A stretch of DNA of 64,000 bases from assembly GCA_030066795.1 (NCBI GenBank), contig JASJAW010000008.1, positions 49,869 to 113,868 of the forward strand, read 5' to 3'. Each line of letters starts with the position of its first letter. Positions within the stretch are counted from its first letter, which is position 1. Position numbers and translations under genes: made by a program. The notes beneath the pieces were generated by a model that was given only the letters and a program-made list of their open reading frames with translations, was not told the origin of the DNA and searched no databases. The DNA comes from Dinoroseobacter sp. (GTDB taxonomy: Bacteria; Pseudomonadota; Alphaproteobacteria; Rhodobacterales; Rhodobacteraceae). Below are positions 28,174 through 37,206 of this stretch, piece after piece.

Positions 28174-31026
28174 CTACACTGGTTGCGTCGTGGCGGATCG
28201 ACCTGCCTCTGAGACCCTCGCAGCGCAGAATTTGAACTCCGGGATCTTTCCGAACGGGTCGAGGTGTGGATTGGTCAGGAAATTGGCCGGTGCTTCCACA
28301 AAGCAGAACGGAACGAAAAGCATTCCGGGCGTTACGTCCCGGTCCGCGCGCAGCGTAAGTGTGATGGCGCCCCGGCGGGTCTCTACGATGACCTGTTGCC
28401 CGCGACGCAGTCCCAGTCTCCCGATGTCTTTCGGGTGCATCGAGACAATTGGTTCGCCTTCCTGCGCATTCAGGTGAGTCGCGCGGCGCGTCATGGCGCC
28501 CGTGTGCCAGTGTTCCAGCATGCGACCAGTCGTCAGGATCATCGGGAAGTCATCGTCGGGCAACTCGTCCGGCGGTACCAGGTCGGTCGGAACGACCGTG
28601 GCTTTACCGCTTTCCGTTGGGAACCCGTCATAGAAAAGGATCTCTTCGCCGGGACCATCATAGGATTTGACTGGATAGCATACGACCCCCTCGCGCAGGA
28701 GCCGTTCCCACGAGATATTGTCGAGCGATGGCATCAGGCTGGCCATTTCGGTGTAGATCTGGCCCACATCTTCATAGTCCCAATCAAGTCCGGACCGCTG
28801 GCCCATCTCGACAAGCAGCTTCCAGTCCTGACGTGCGTCACCCGGTGGTTTCCGAACAGGCATTGCAATCTGCACCTGACGGTTGGAATTGGTGTATGTG
28901 CCGGGCTTCTCAGGTTGCGCGGACGCCGGAAGGATCACATCAGCAAACCATGCAGTTTCAGTCAGGAAGATATCCTGCACTACAAGGTGATCGAGCATGG
29001 ACAGCGCCAGTCGCGCGTGGTGCTGATCGGGGTCCGACATCGCAGGGTTCTCGCCCTGTATGTACATCGCTTTAACGTCGCCCGTCTTAATGGCATTCAT
29101 CGTTTCGACGACCGTCAGGCCCTTTGCCGGGTCAAGCGTTCGGCCCCAGACGTCCTCGTACATCTCCCGGACATTGGCATCCTCGACCGACTGATAGTTG
29201 GGATAGCAGATCGGGATCAGGCCAGCATCAGACGCTCCTTGTACGTTGTTTTGCCCCCGCAGCGGATGGATGCCGGTGCCCGGTCGACCAATCTGCCCGG
29301 TAATGAGGCTGAGCGCGATCAGGCAGCGTACATTGTCGGTGCCGTGCACGTGCTGGCTAACGCCCATACCCCAGAAAATGATCGCCCGCTCGGCCCGGGC
29401 AAAGGTGCGTGCGAGATCTTTGAGGTACTCTGTGTCCACGTCGCAGACCTCGGACATCGCTTCAGGGGTGAAGTCTTTCACTTTTTCGCGCAAAGCCTCG
29501 AAGCCGTCGACATTGGCCTGAACGTACTGCGCGTCGTACAGCCCTTCGGCGATAATCGTATGGATCATCGCATTGAGCATCGGAACATCGCGTCCCGGTG
29601 CAAAGACCACCGGGTGGCTCGCGTGACGCATCAGTCCTTGCTTGCGTGGGTCAAACACCATCAGCTTCGCGCCGCGTTTGGCGGCCTGTTTCAGGTAAGT
29701 GGCCGCCACGGGGTGGTTTTGCTCTGGGTAGCATCCAATGGTCATGATGCAGTCGCTGTCATCGGCGGCGGTGAAGGGCGCGGAGACAGCGCCCGAGCCG
29801 ACACCCTCCATGAGTGCGGCGACCGAGGACGCGTGGCACAGCCGCGTGCAGTGATCGACATTGTTGGTGCCAAATCCCTGACGGATGTACTTCTGGAACA
29901 GGTACGCTTCTTCGTTGGTCCCTTTGGCTGAGCCAAAGCCTGCAATTCGGTGCCCGCCCAGTTCGTCGCGGACTTTGGTCAACCCGCCTGCTGCAAACGC
30001 CATCGCCTCATCCCAGGTTGCCTCGCGAAAGACATCCGGAATATCGGAAAAAGTCATCTTGGCGTTTGGATCCTTCGGAACGTCTTTGCGGCGGATGAGC
30101 GGCTTGGTCAAACGTTCGGGCGACATAACGTAGTCCATCCCGAAACGTCCCTTGATGCAAAGCTTGCCCCGATTGCTCGGGCCGCCACGGCCGTCGACTT
30201 TGACAATGTCGTTGCTTTTGACGCTGACCTCAGTTTGACAGCCTACGCCGCAAAACGGGCAGACGGATTTTCTGACTTCGTCGGTGTAGACCTCGCGGGT
30301 GCGTGCTGTCGCATCGAGAAGGGTCTTTTCCATTAAAGCCCCGGTCGGGCAGGCCTGAACACATTCTCCGCACCCCACGCAGGTCGAAAGCCCCATGGGA
30401 TCGTTGATGTCAAACACTGGGACTGTCGCCATGCCACGGTCAGCCATCCCCAGAACGTCGTTCACCTGCACATCGCGGCAGGCGCGGACGCACAGGCCGC
30501 AGGAAATGCAGGCATCCATGTTCACGGCGATCGAAGGGTGAGAGGCGTCGTGGAAAATGCTGTCGACGGGTATCTCAGATTGCGCGCCGGGACGGCTGCC
30601 TTGATAGCGGGGGGCTCCAGTCGCTTTACCACCTTGTTCGCTGCTGTGCGAAACGAGATCGAACTGGTGCCAGAAATGACTGTCGGGGTCCGGGCTCTGG
30701 TCGCGGACCGGCATATCGGAAGCCAAAAGTTCGAAAACCATCTCGCGGTTCTTCTGAACTCGCGCATTGGCCGTACTGACCACCATGCCTTCGCTGGGTC
30801 TGCGTAGACAGGAGGCCGCAAGCGTCCGTTCCCCTTCAACCTCCACCACACAGGCGCGGCAGTTTCCGTCCGAGCGCAGGTTTGGTACGTCCTTGTGGCA
30901 CAGGTGGGGTATATGGGTCCCAAGGCGCTGTGCGACATCCCAGATCGTTTCGCCCGCAAAGGCCGTAACCTCGTCGCCGTCCAGCGTGAATGTGACGCGA
31001 CCGATATTGGCTACATCGAGGCTCAT
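28174..31026 (-). CDS. fdsA: NAD-dependent formate dehydrogenase, molybdenum alpha subunit
   Basis: This is the catalytic subunit that oxidises formate to CO2 at a bis-MGD molybdenum centre. In the 950 residues the order is: N-terminal [2Fe-2S] ferredoxin (CHKDVPNLRSDGNCRAC), two [4Fe-4S] motifs (CISCGLCVRAC and CVGCGECVQACP), the Fe4S4 domain of the molybdopterin family (CPFCGVGC then CIKGRFG), and the active-site Cys in VDHCTRLCH. The active site is Cys, not selenocysteine. The C-terminal dinucleotide-binding domain includes MILTTGRMLEHWHTG. Electrons pass to FdsB, encoded just upstream with a 4-bp overlap. No fdsD or fdhD-type chaperone gene is adjacent, so those must lie elsewhere. Confidence 0.96.
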   Translation of the reverse strand: MSLDVANIGRVTFTLDGDEVTAFAGETIWDVAQRLGTHIPHLCHKDVPNLRSDGNCRACVVEVEGERTLAASCLRRPSEGMVVSTANARVQKNREMVFELLASDMPVRDQSPDPDSHFWHQFDLVSHSSEQGGKATGAPRYQGSRPGAQSEIPVDSIFHDASHPSIAVNMDACISCGLCVRACRDVQVNDVLGMADRGMATVPVFDINDPMGLSTCVGCGECVQACPTGALMEKTLLDATARTREVYTDEVRKSVCPFCGVGCQTEVSVKSNDIVKVDGRGGPSNRGKLCIKGRFGMDYVMSPERLTKPLIRRKDVPKDPNAKMTFSDIPDVFREATWDEAMAFAAGGLTKVRDELGGHRIAGFGSAKGTNEEAYLFQKYIRQGFGTNNVDHCTRLCHASSVAALMEGVGSGAVSAPFTAADDSDCIMTIGCYPEQNHPVAATYLKQAAKRGAKLMVFDPRKQGLMRHASHPVVFAPGRDVPMLNAMIHTIIAEGLYDAQYVQANVDGFEALREKVKDFTPEAMSEVCDVDTEYLKDLARTFARAERAIIFWGMGVSQHVHGTDNVRCLIALSLITGQIGRPGTGIHPLRGQNNVQGASDAGLIPICYPNYQSVEDANVREMYEDVWGRTLDPAKGLTVVETMNAIKTGDVKAMYIQGENPAMSDPDQHHARLALSMLDHLVVQDIFLTETAWFADVILPASAQPEKPGTYTNSNRQVQIAMPVRKPPGDARQDWKLLVEMGQRSGLDWDYEDVGQIYTEMASLMPSLDNISWERLLREGVVCYPVKSYDGPGEEILFYDGFPTESGKATVVPTDLVPPDELPDDDFPMILTTGRMLEHWHTGAMTRRATHLNAQEGEPIVSMHPKDIGRLGLRRGQQVIVETRRGAITLTLRADRDVTPGMLFVPFCFVEAPANFLTNPHLDPFGKIPEFKFCAARVSEAGRSATTQPV

Positions 31027-32714
31027 GACGAGAACTCCTCAGGGAAGTGCTTCATCAGGTGGGCGACGCAATTGCCTGCCGCCTGACCAAGCCCGCAGAT
31101 CGAACTGTCGCGCATCACGGTCAGTAGATCGTTGAACAGCTCCGGGTTTTTCTCGCGTGCCTCCAACATCCGCACCATTTTGTCCGTACCGGATCGGCAA
31201 GGGGTACACTGGCCGCAGCTTTCGTGTTTGAAGAACCGCATCGTATTCAGCACGGCCTGTCGCACGCTGTCCTGCTGGCTGAGGATCACCACCGCGTGCG
31301 AGCCGATGAAGCCGCCTTCCTGCTCCCATGTGCCGAAATCCATCGCGCGGTCGGCCATATGCGCCGGGAGAATCCCACCTGATGCACCGCCGGGAAGGAA
31401 CGCATAAAGCTCATGGCCATCTTCCATCCCGCCGCAATAGTCTTCGATCAGGCGGATCAGCGGAATGCCGGCGGGCGCCATCTTGACGCCTGGTTTTTTC
31501 ACGCGCCCAGAAACCGAAAACGACCGCATGCCTTTGTTTGCGTTCGTCCATCCTTGAGCGGCGAACCACTCCGCTCCATGCTCAAGGATTTGCGGAACCC
31601 AAAGCAGTGTTTCGACGTTGTGGTTTAGGGTGGGCCGGCCAAATAGGCCAACTTCGGCGATGTAGGGCGGGCGGTGCCTTGGCAGGCCCCGCTTGCCTTC
31701 AATCGACTCGATCATGGCGCTTTCCTCGCCGCAGATATAGGCGCCAGCCCCACGGCGGAGCTCAAAGGGAACCGGGCAGAGCCCGGCTTGCTCCAAGGCG
31801 TCGATTTCGCGCCGCAGGATTTCGAGGATCTGCGGGTATTCGTCCCGCATATAGATGTAAATGCGCTCACATCCGACCACATGGGCGGCGATTTGCGCCC
31901 CCTCGAGCATTCGGTGCGGGTGTTTTTCAAGCCACCAGCGGTCCTTGAACGTGCCCGGTTCGCCTTCGTCCCCGTTCACCGTCATCAGACGAGGGCCTGC
32001 ATATCCGCGCACAAAGCCCCATTTCTTGCCAGCCGGGAACCCGGCGCCGCCCAGTCCGCGCAGCCCTCCAGCAGACATCGTGGCGATCGCCTCCTCCGGG
32101 CTGATCTCCTCCGACACGATCTTGGCGAGGATGCCATATCCGCCCGCGGCGCGGTATTGTGCGAGGGTCTCATACTCAGGTATTTGTGGACGGCCCAGAT
32201 CAGTGACCGAAGCCTGCAGTAGCGTTTCCACCGTGGCGTGGCGTACGATTTGTTTGCCCACAAGGGCCGCCGGTGCGCCGTCGCACTGTCCGATGCAGGG
32301 GGACTCCATAACGCGGACCTGTGCTGGATCTACCGCGTCTCTGAGCGCGTCGATCAGCTCGTAAGCGCCTGCCATCTCGCAGGACACGCAGGTGCTGACC
32401 CGGATCGTGACCGGGGGAGGCGGCGTCTCATTCTCTTTGACGACATCAAAATGGTGGTAAAAGCTTGCGACTTCGAACACCTCAACCGGCGCCATACGGA
32501 ACAGCTCGGCCAGTGCTGTGATATCGGCGGCCGAGATGTGCCCCTGACTGTCCTGAAACAGATGCAGCGCCTCGATGACAAGGTCCCGACGACGCGGCAG
32601 GTCTCCCAAAACCTGAGCAACACGTTCGACATGTGCGTCGCTCACCTGACGGCCTTTTGGAAGCGAGGGGTCGCGGCGCTTGAACGGAGCTGGTGCGAAC
32701 TGGTCCATTTGCAC
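31023..32714 (-). CDS. fdsB: formate dehydrogenase NADH-binding subunit (NuoE-NuoF fusion)
   Basis: This diaphorase subunit accepts electrons from FdsA and reduces NAD+. It is 563 residues and fuses two complex-I-like modules. The N-terminal NuoE-like part has the [2Fe-2S] cysteines STCVSC and SPCIGQC. From about 175 the NuoF-like part has the FMN/NADH-binding glycine segments (GGLRGLGGAGFPAGKKW and GAGAYICGEESAMIES) and the [4Fe-4S] motif ESCGQCTPCR. In some Fds enzymes these modules are separate FdsG and FdsB; the fusion is common in roseobacters. It is the first gene of the - strand operon; alternative starts two codons apart are possible (MQM). Confidence 0.95.
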   Translation of the reverse strand: MQMDQFAPAPFKRRDPSLPKGRQVSDAHVERVAQVLGDLPRRRDLVIEALHLFQDSQGHISAADITALAELFRMAPVEVFEVASFYHHFDVVKENETPPPPVTIRVSTCVSCEMAGAYELIDALRDAVDPAQVRVMESPCIGQCDGAPAALVGKQIVRHATVETLLQASVTDLGRPQIPEYETLAQYRAAGGYGILAKIVSEEISPEEAIATMSAGGLRGLGGAGFPAGKKWGFVRGYAGPRLMTVNGDEGEPGTFKDRWWLEKHPHRMLEGAQIAAHVVGCERIYIYMRDEYPQILEILRREIDALEQAGLCPVPFELRRGAGAYICGEESAMIESIEGKRGLPRHRPPYIAEVGLFGRPTLNHNVETLLWVPQILEHGAEWFAAQGWTNANKGMRSFSVSGRVKKPGVKMAPAGIPLIRLIEDYCGGMEDGHELYAFLPGGASGGILPAHMADRAMDFGTWEQEGGFIGSHAVVILSQQDSVRQAVLNTMRFFKHESCGQCTPCRSGTDKMVRMLEAREKNPELFNDLLTVMRDSSICGLGQAAGNCVAHLMKHFPEEFSS

Positions 32715-33127
32715 GGAGCCTTTCGGGTATGCGGTCTGGCGCAGGCTGAAAGCTGCTTTGTGTACTGCAGCATACGCGGCCTCAAGTTATAGCGGGGCCG
32801 CGCTATTTTGTCACTCAACAGGAACGACAGAAGCGAACGGTTTTGCGACCTAAAGCGCGGCTGCAACAGGTAGCACCGAAGAGAGGCACAAAAGACGTTC
32901 AAACGCGATGCCGCCCGAGACTGGAGGTGCATGGCGCCATGCGTCGCGGCTGGATCGCGCCTGTCCGCCTGAGAACTGTGGTCCCGGCAGTGCTAACTGG
33001 TTCCAGAGTGTGAAGCTCCGATCCTGTTCCATGTGCTTGGTATTTTGGTCATATAGAGTCTGTGTGTCCCGCACCGTTTAGGTCTCATGCCGAGCCCGCA
33101 GCGGGGCGCGAACCTGAAGGATTGAAA
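32715..33127. other. divergent promoter region, fdsB and flavin hydroxylase
   Basis: A 413-bp gap between divergent genes. It holds a perfect 14-bp palindrome GCATGGCGCCATGC (32929-32942) and no credible gene. The GntR motif seen later in the cluster is not present here. Confidence 0.5.
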
Positions 33128-34729
33128 ATGCAGAAGCAAAGAGCTTCGGCTCGCACCACAGATGTCGCAATTGTCGGAGCCGGACCCGTTGGTATTCTGC
33201 TGGCAATCCTACTGGGTCAGGAGGGCAAAAAGGTTGTTCTGGTCGAAAGATGGCCAGAGATTTACGACAGACCGAGAGCGGTCACGATGGACCACGAAGT
33301 CGCCCGTATTCTGGCAGCTCTTGGTATCGATTGCGACACAGATCCAGCCTTTGAGAACCATAAAGAACTTTATTACTGGAAGAACGCTGCACTGGAGAAC
33401 CTGCAGATTGTTGACTGGGAGAGCCTGTCGCCGTCCGGCTGGCATGTGACCTACTGGTTTAACCAGCCAGAGTTGGAAGCACGATTAATGGAGATGGCGA
33501 CGGCATTACCTTCGGTGACAGTCCTGCGTGGTTGGACGGGACACAGTCTTGCGCAGGATGCGGATGGTGTAGTGCTCGGTATCGCCGATACAGAAACCGG
33601 TAAGCGTCAGCAGACGATCCGCGCCCAGTACCTGGTTGGAGCGGATGGGGCGAACAGTTTCGTGCGCGAAAGTCTTGGTCTGGAACTGGTCGACAAGGGG
33701 TATTTTTTCGATTGGTTGATCCTTGATGTGGTGCCCGAAACAGGCTTCACAATGTCGCCAGCCCAGTGGCAGCTGTGTGACCCGCGCCGACCGACCACGC
33801 TTGTTCCAGGCGGTCCCGGTCGCCGACGTTGGGAGTTTATGGTGCTGCCGTCCGAGGATTCCACGGAGATCGCAAAACCCGAAAACGCGTGGTCTTTGCT
33901 CGAACCCTGGGGCATCACGCCCGAAAACGCAGTGCTGGAGCGGAGTGCAGTCTACAGATTTCAAGCGCGCTGGGCGGCGAATTGGCTTTCCGGGCGTTGC
34001 ATGATCGCCGGCGACGCCGCGCATTTGATGCCTCCTTTCGCCGGGGAGGGGATGTGCGCAGGACTACGGGATGCCTTCGCGCTGGGCTGGCGTCTTTCTG
34101 CGATATTGGATGGAACGCTCCCGCCGACCGCGTTGAACAGCTATGAGAGCGAACGCATGTCCCACGCTCAGCATTACATCCAGTTCAGCCAGGACCTGGG
34201 TGAGATCATTTGCATTACCGACCCTGATGAAGCGGCTGCGAGAGACGCACGGATGAAGGCAGACCTCGCAGCGCGGGGGAACGCGCCGATAACGGGCGAC
34301 CTTGTCAAACTTGGGCCAGGCGCCTGGTGCGCGGACACAGCTTCTGCGGGAGAGCTTGCACCGCAGGGACGTGTCCGCTGCAATGGGCGTGAGGACCGGT
34401 TTGATCAGGCTGTTGGTAGTGGGTGGTTCGTCATTGGCTATGAGGAAAATGTCGATGGCATCCTGCGCCCGGATCAATCTGAAGCGTTGTCCAGATTGGG
34501 GGGACGTGTCTTGTCCATTGGGCGTGATGGTGCGAACTACGATATTCAGGAACTCGACACCTTCTACCGCGACTGGATGGCAGAAACAGGCGCCAGCTAT
34601 TTCATTCTGCGACCGGACTTCTACGTTGCGGCCACAGCGGCCAGTGTCGCAGACCTGCGCGCTTGCTTTGATGACGTGTTCGCGGCGCTCGGCCTGAACT
34701 GTGACAAGGCCAATGCTGCCCTGACCTAA
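33128..34729 (+). CDS. MhpA-like FAD-dependent aromatic hydroxylase
   Basis: This is a single-component flavin monooxygenase (class A, phenol-hydroxylase superfamily), which uses NAD(P)H and O2 to hydroxylate a phenolic ring. The N-terminal dinucleotide fold is VAIVGAGPVGILLAILL, with the VERW acidic end. The second FAD motif is CMIAGDAAHLMPPFAGEGMCAGLRDA (quoted in part: AGDAAHLMPPFAGEGMCAG). The 533 residues, and the thioredoxin-like C-terminal end without Cys, resemble 3-(3-hydroxyphenyl)propionate hydroxylase MhpA. The start at 33128 follows GAAGGA and places the GxGxxG correctly. The true substrate is not known. Location next to sulfatase and ring-cleavage genes suggests it hydroxylates the ring before cleavage. 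Confidence 0.85.
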   Translation: MQKQRASARTTDVAIVGAGPVGILLAILLGQEGKKVVLVERWPEIYDRPRAVTMDHEVARILAALGIDCDTDPAFENHKELYYWKNAALENLQIVDWESLSPSGWHVTYWFNQPELEARLMEMATALPSVTVLRGWTGHSLAQDADGVVLGIADTETGKRQQTIRAQYLVGADGANSFVRESLGLELVDKGYFFDWLILDVVPETGFTMSPAQWQLCDPRRPTTLVPGGPGRRRWEFMVLPSEDSTEIAKPENAWSLLEPWGITPENAVLERSAVYRFQARWAANWLSGRCMIAGDAAHLMPPFAGEGMCAGLRDAFALGWRLSAILDGTLPPTALNSYESERMSHAQHYIQFSQDLGEIICITDPDEAAARDARMKADLAARGNAPITGDLVKLGPGAWCADTASAGELAPQGRVRCNGREDRFDQAVGSGWFVIGYEENVDGILRPDQSEALSRLGGRVLSIGRDGANYDIQELDTFYRDWMAETGASYFILRPDFYVAATAASVADLRACFDDVFAALGLNCDKANAALT

Positions 34730-34760
34730 AGGTTTTTGGGGACGATCCTACCCCGGCGCA

Positions 34761-36371
34761 CTAGTCTGCGATATGCGGTGGCATCTTGAGGCCGTTGGCT
34801 TCCAGCTCCTCCTGATCCCAGTAGGCGATATAGATGCCCTCGGGTTCGCGCGTGGCGGCCATCTTCTCGATGATCTCGGGCGTGCGTGTAATCCGGGTAT
34901 GGTGCTGGCGCGCCCACTCGAAATGGCGGGCTTTCAGCCGCTCAATCTGGTCCTGATGGGCGGGGCTTTCACCGAGATCGTGCAATTCTTCAGGGTCAGT
35001 TTCGAGGTCGAAGAGCATCGGGCGCATCTTTTCGACATGGACGTATTTCCACCGTCCGTCGAAGACCATGACCAATCGCGCATCACTTTGATCGATATTC
35101 ACAGCTTGCCGCGCGTCCCGCGTCGCATAGTCATACTCGGAGATGCAACAGTCCCGCCAAGTTGTGGTCTCTCCGTGCAGCAGCGGCTGCAATGACTTGC
35201 CCTCAAAGATATGCGGTTTCGCGGGACCGCCGAAGAACTCCTGAAATGTCGGGGCGAGGTCAATGCCCTCGACAAGCGCGTCCGTGTTTGTGCCGCGCTG
35301 CGCATCGGCCTCCGCACGCGGATCGTAGACGATCAGGGGAATGCGCGCTGAGCAGTCGTAGAAAAGGTCTTTCTCACCCAGCCAGTGATCGCCCATGTTG
35401 TCGCCGTGATCCGAGCAGAAAACGACCATCGTGTCTTCCATGCGGCCACTGCGTTCGAGATAGTCGAAGAGCCGCCCAATATTGTCGTCGAGTTCCTTGA
35501 TCAGCCCCAAATAAACTGGTGCCACGATCTCCCGGACGTTGTCCCGGGCAAAGCTCTTGCAGATGCGCGTGTTGGCCCAGGACTGCATCAGCGGATGGGT
35601 GTGTTCACCCTCCCGCCGGTTCACGGGCGGAAGGTCAGAGACGCCGTACATGTCGTTGTAAGGGGCAGGGGCCAGATAGGGCCAGTGCGGCTTGATATAA
35701 CTCAGATGGCACAGCCACGGCGCGTCGCCCTGGGCTTCCATGAACTCGATCCCGCGCGTTGTCAGCCAAGCTGTCTCGGAATGTTCCTTAGGAACCCGGG
35801 CGGGCAGTGGCGCTGTTTCCAGCAGCCACCCTGATTTCTTTTTTCCGTCCGGACCGATGGCCGTGTTCGCCCATTCCTCCCAAGGTGTGTCGCCCCCCAT
35901 GCCGTGCTCGCGCAAGTATTGCTCATAGTCTTCCGCGTGGCGGTTCTTGTCTGTTGCAGCGTTGGTGCCGTCGTCGCGCACAAAAACTTCGAACCCGCAT
36001 TCGCTGACCAAAGCGCCGATCGTGCTTTCAGGCTCGATCCCAAGCCGTTTCATACCTTCTTCATCGGCGCGCATATGGGTCTTGCCAACGAGGGTGCTGG
36101 TCACACCGATCTCTCGCAGATGATCCCCGAGCGTTGGCTCACCCACCCGAAGCGGAAAGCCGTTCCACGTTGCGCCGTGACTGCGGACATAGCGACCAGT
36201 GTAAAAACTCATCCGGCTGGGGCCACAGATCGGGGATTGGACGTAAGCGCGGTTGAAGCGCACGCCTTTCGCGGCCAGTCGGTCGAGATGGGGCGTGTCG
36301 ATGTGGGTGGCCCCGAAGCAACTGAGATAATCCCAGCGCAGCTGGTCGGCCATAATCCAAAGTACGTTCAT
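34761..36371 (-). CDS. type I sulfatase
   Basis: This hydrolyses a sulfate (or related) ester. The formylglycine motif C-x-P-S-R is CGPSR at Cys49. Metal ligands are visible in MADQLR (Asp9-Gln10) and in the C-terminal SDHGDNMGDH. The 536-residue protein has no signal peptide, so it is probably cytoplasmic and acts after import. The family also includes phosphonate monoester hydrolases and choline sulfatases, and exact specificity cannot be read here. It is co-transcribed with the GST gene 35 bp upstream, under the divergent promoter that carries the shared GntR-type motif. Confidence 0.88.
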   Translation of the reverse strand: MNVLWIMADQLRWDYLSCFGATHIDTPHLDRLAAKGVRFNRAYVQSPICGPSRMSFYTGRYVRSHGATWNGFPLRVGEPTLGDHLREIGVTSTLVGKTHMRADEEGMKRLGIEPESTIGALVSECGFEVFVRDDGTNAATDKNRHAEDYEQYLREHGMGGDTPWEEWANTAIGPDGKKKSGWLLETAPLPARVPKEHSETAWLTTRGIEFMEAQGDAPWLCHLSYIKPHWPYLAPAPYNDMYGVSDLPPVNRREGEHTHPLMQSWANTRICKSFARDNVREIVAPVYLGLIKELDDNIGRLFDYLERSGRMEDTMVVFCSDHGDNMGDHWLGEKDLFYDCSARIPLIVYDPRAEADAQRGTNTDALVEGIDLAPTFQEFFGGPAKPHIFEGKSLQPLLHGETTTWRDCCISEYDYATRDARQAVNIDQSDARLVMVFDGRWKYVHVEKMRPMLFDLETDPEELHDLGESPAHQDQIERLKARHFEWARQHHTRITRTPEIIEKMAATREPEGIYIAYWDQEELEANGLKMPPHIAD

Positions 36372-36406
36372 TGGTCCCGCCCCATTCCAGACCTGTACGC
36401 GCTGCC

Positions 36407-37084
36407 TCAGCGCGGCGCGATATAGTGCCCCTCGGCCTTGAGTATTTCGATGTTCTTCGCTTCGCGCGCCATGGCCCTTTGCACGGCAGGGCGGGCTTTA
36501 CTCAACTCGTGGTGTCTTTGAATGTTCGGATAGCCGTCCGGTGGATAGCCGACACCTGTTATTCGCCCCCATACCCAGAACAGATAGGCGTCGAGAACGG
36601 ACCACGCTTCGCCATACCACCAGGGTCCGTTGTCCAGCCGGCCTTCGATCATATCCATGATCTTGTTCATCGCTTCGATGCCAAGCGGCCTGACTATTTC
36701 GAAGGACAGCTCCTTGTCTTCAATGAACTTCACCGGCATCGCCACGCGAGTCACCGTCGGGTGTACTGTGCCCGCGAAGAAAGCCAGATCAGCGATTTGC
36801 TTGAGTTTTTCCAGCTCGCTGGACGCTTTCGGCAAGAGGTTCGAGGCCGGAAACGCCTGATTGATCCAACTCAGGATCGCGACGTTCTCGGTCAGAGGCT
36901 CCCCATCTATCAACAGCGTCGGCACCTTGCCTTTCGGGTTGAGCCTTAGAAACTCTGGTGAGTTCTGTTGGTTCAGTTTCACGCGCACAAGTTCGGTCTC
37001 GAAGTCCGCTCCAGCCTCTTCCAAGGCGATGGTTGGAACTCTGGCGCAGGTATTCGGCGCAACAAAAAGCTTCAGCTCAGGCAT
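36407..37084 (-). CDS. glutathione S-transferase family protein
   Basis: This 225-residue protein has the thioredoxin-fold N-terminal domain with a candidate catalytic Cys13 (APNTCARVP), the glutathione-binding NPKGKVPTLLIDGEPLTENVAIL, and an all-helical C-terminal domain. The Cys resembles beta-class bacterial GSTs. In catabolic clusters GSTs act as maleyl-to-fumaryl isomerases, dehalogenases or detoxifiers. An FAH-family hydrolase in the same putative regulon makes the isomerase role attractive, but this is inference. It is the first gene of the GST-sulfatase unit. Confidence 0.85.
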   Translation of the reverse strand: MPELKLFVAPNTCARVPTIALEEAGADFETELVRVKLNQQNSPEFLRLNPKGKVPTLLIDGEPLTENVAILSWINQAFPASNLLPKASSELEKLKQIADLAFFAGTVHPTVTRVAMPVKFIEDKELSFEIVRPLGIEAMNKIMDMIEGRLDNGPWWYGEAWSVLDAYLFWVWGRITGVGYPPDGYPNIQRHHELSKARPAVQRAMAREAKNIEILKAEGHYIAPR

Positions 37085-37125
37085 TGAAACCTTCCATAAT
37101 CTAGCTAATAGTTACTTAGCAAGAA

Positions 37126-37139
37126 TAAAATCGATATTT
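37126..37139. promoter_or_regulatory. putative GntR operator, copy A
   Basis: TAAAATCGATATTT lies between the divergent GST (start 37084) and TAXI (start 37207) genes. It matches 13 of 14 positions with each of two other copies at 40721-40734 (inverse strand) and 47372-47385. Confidence 0.65.
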
Positions 37140-37206
37140 CCGCGGTTCAGGGGGAACAGTTAGGTGTTTGGGAGCCGCGGTCAAAAAAACATCATCTGGG
37201 AGGAAC

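Noticed and set aside
29820..29880. Possible selenocysteine in the formate dehydrogenase
   Set aside because: The active-site codon encodes Cys (VDHCTRLCH), and there is no in-frame TGA in fdsA.
28264..29931. Long 555-residue frame antisense to fdsA
   Set aside because: It lies wholly inside fdsA, whose protein is unmistakable; long antisense frames are common in GC-rich genes.
32929..32942. Perfect palindrome GCATGGCGCCATGC as an operator for fdsB or the hydroxylase
   Set aside because: A single 14-bp GC-rich palindrome, not repeated elsewhere and without a candidate regulator; noted but not called.
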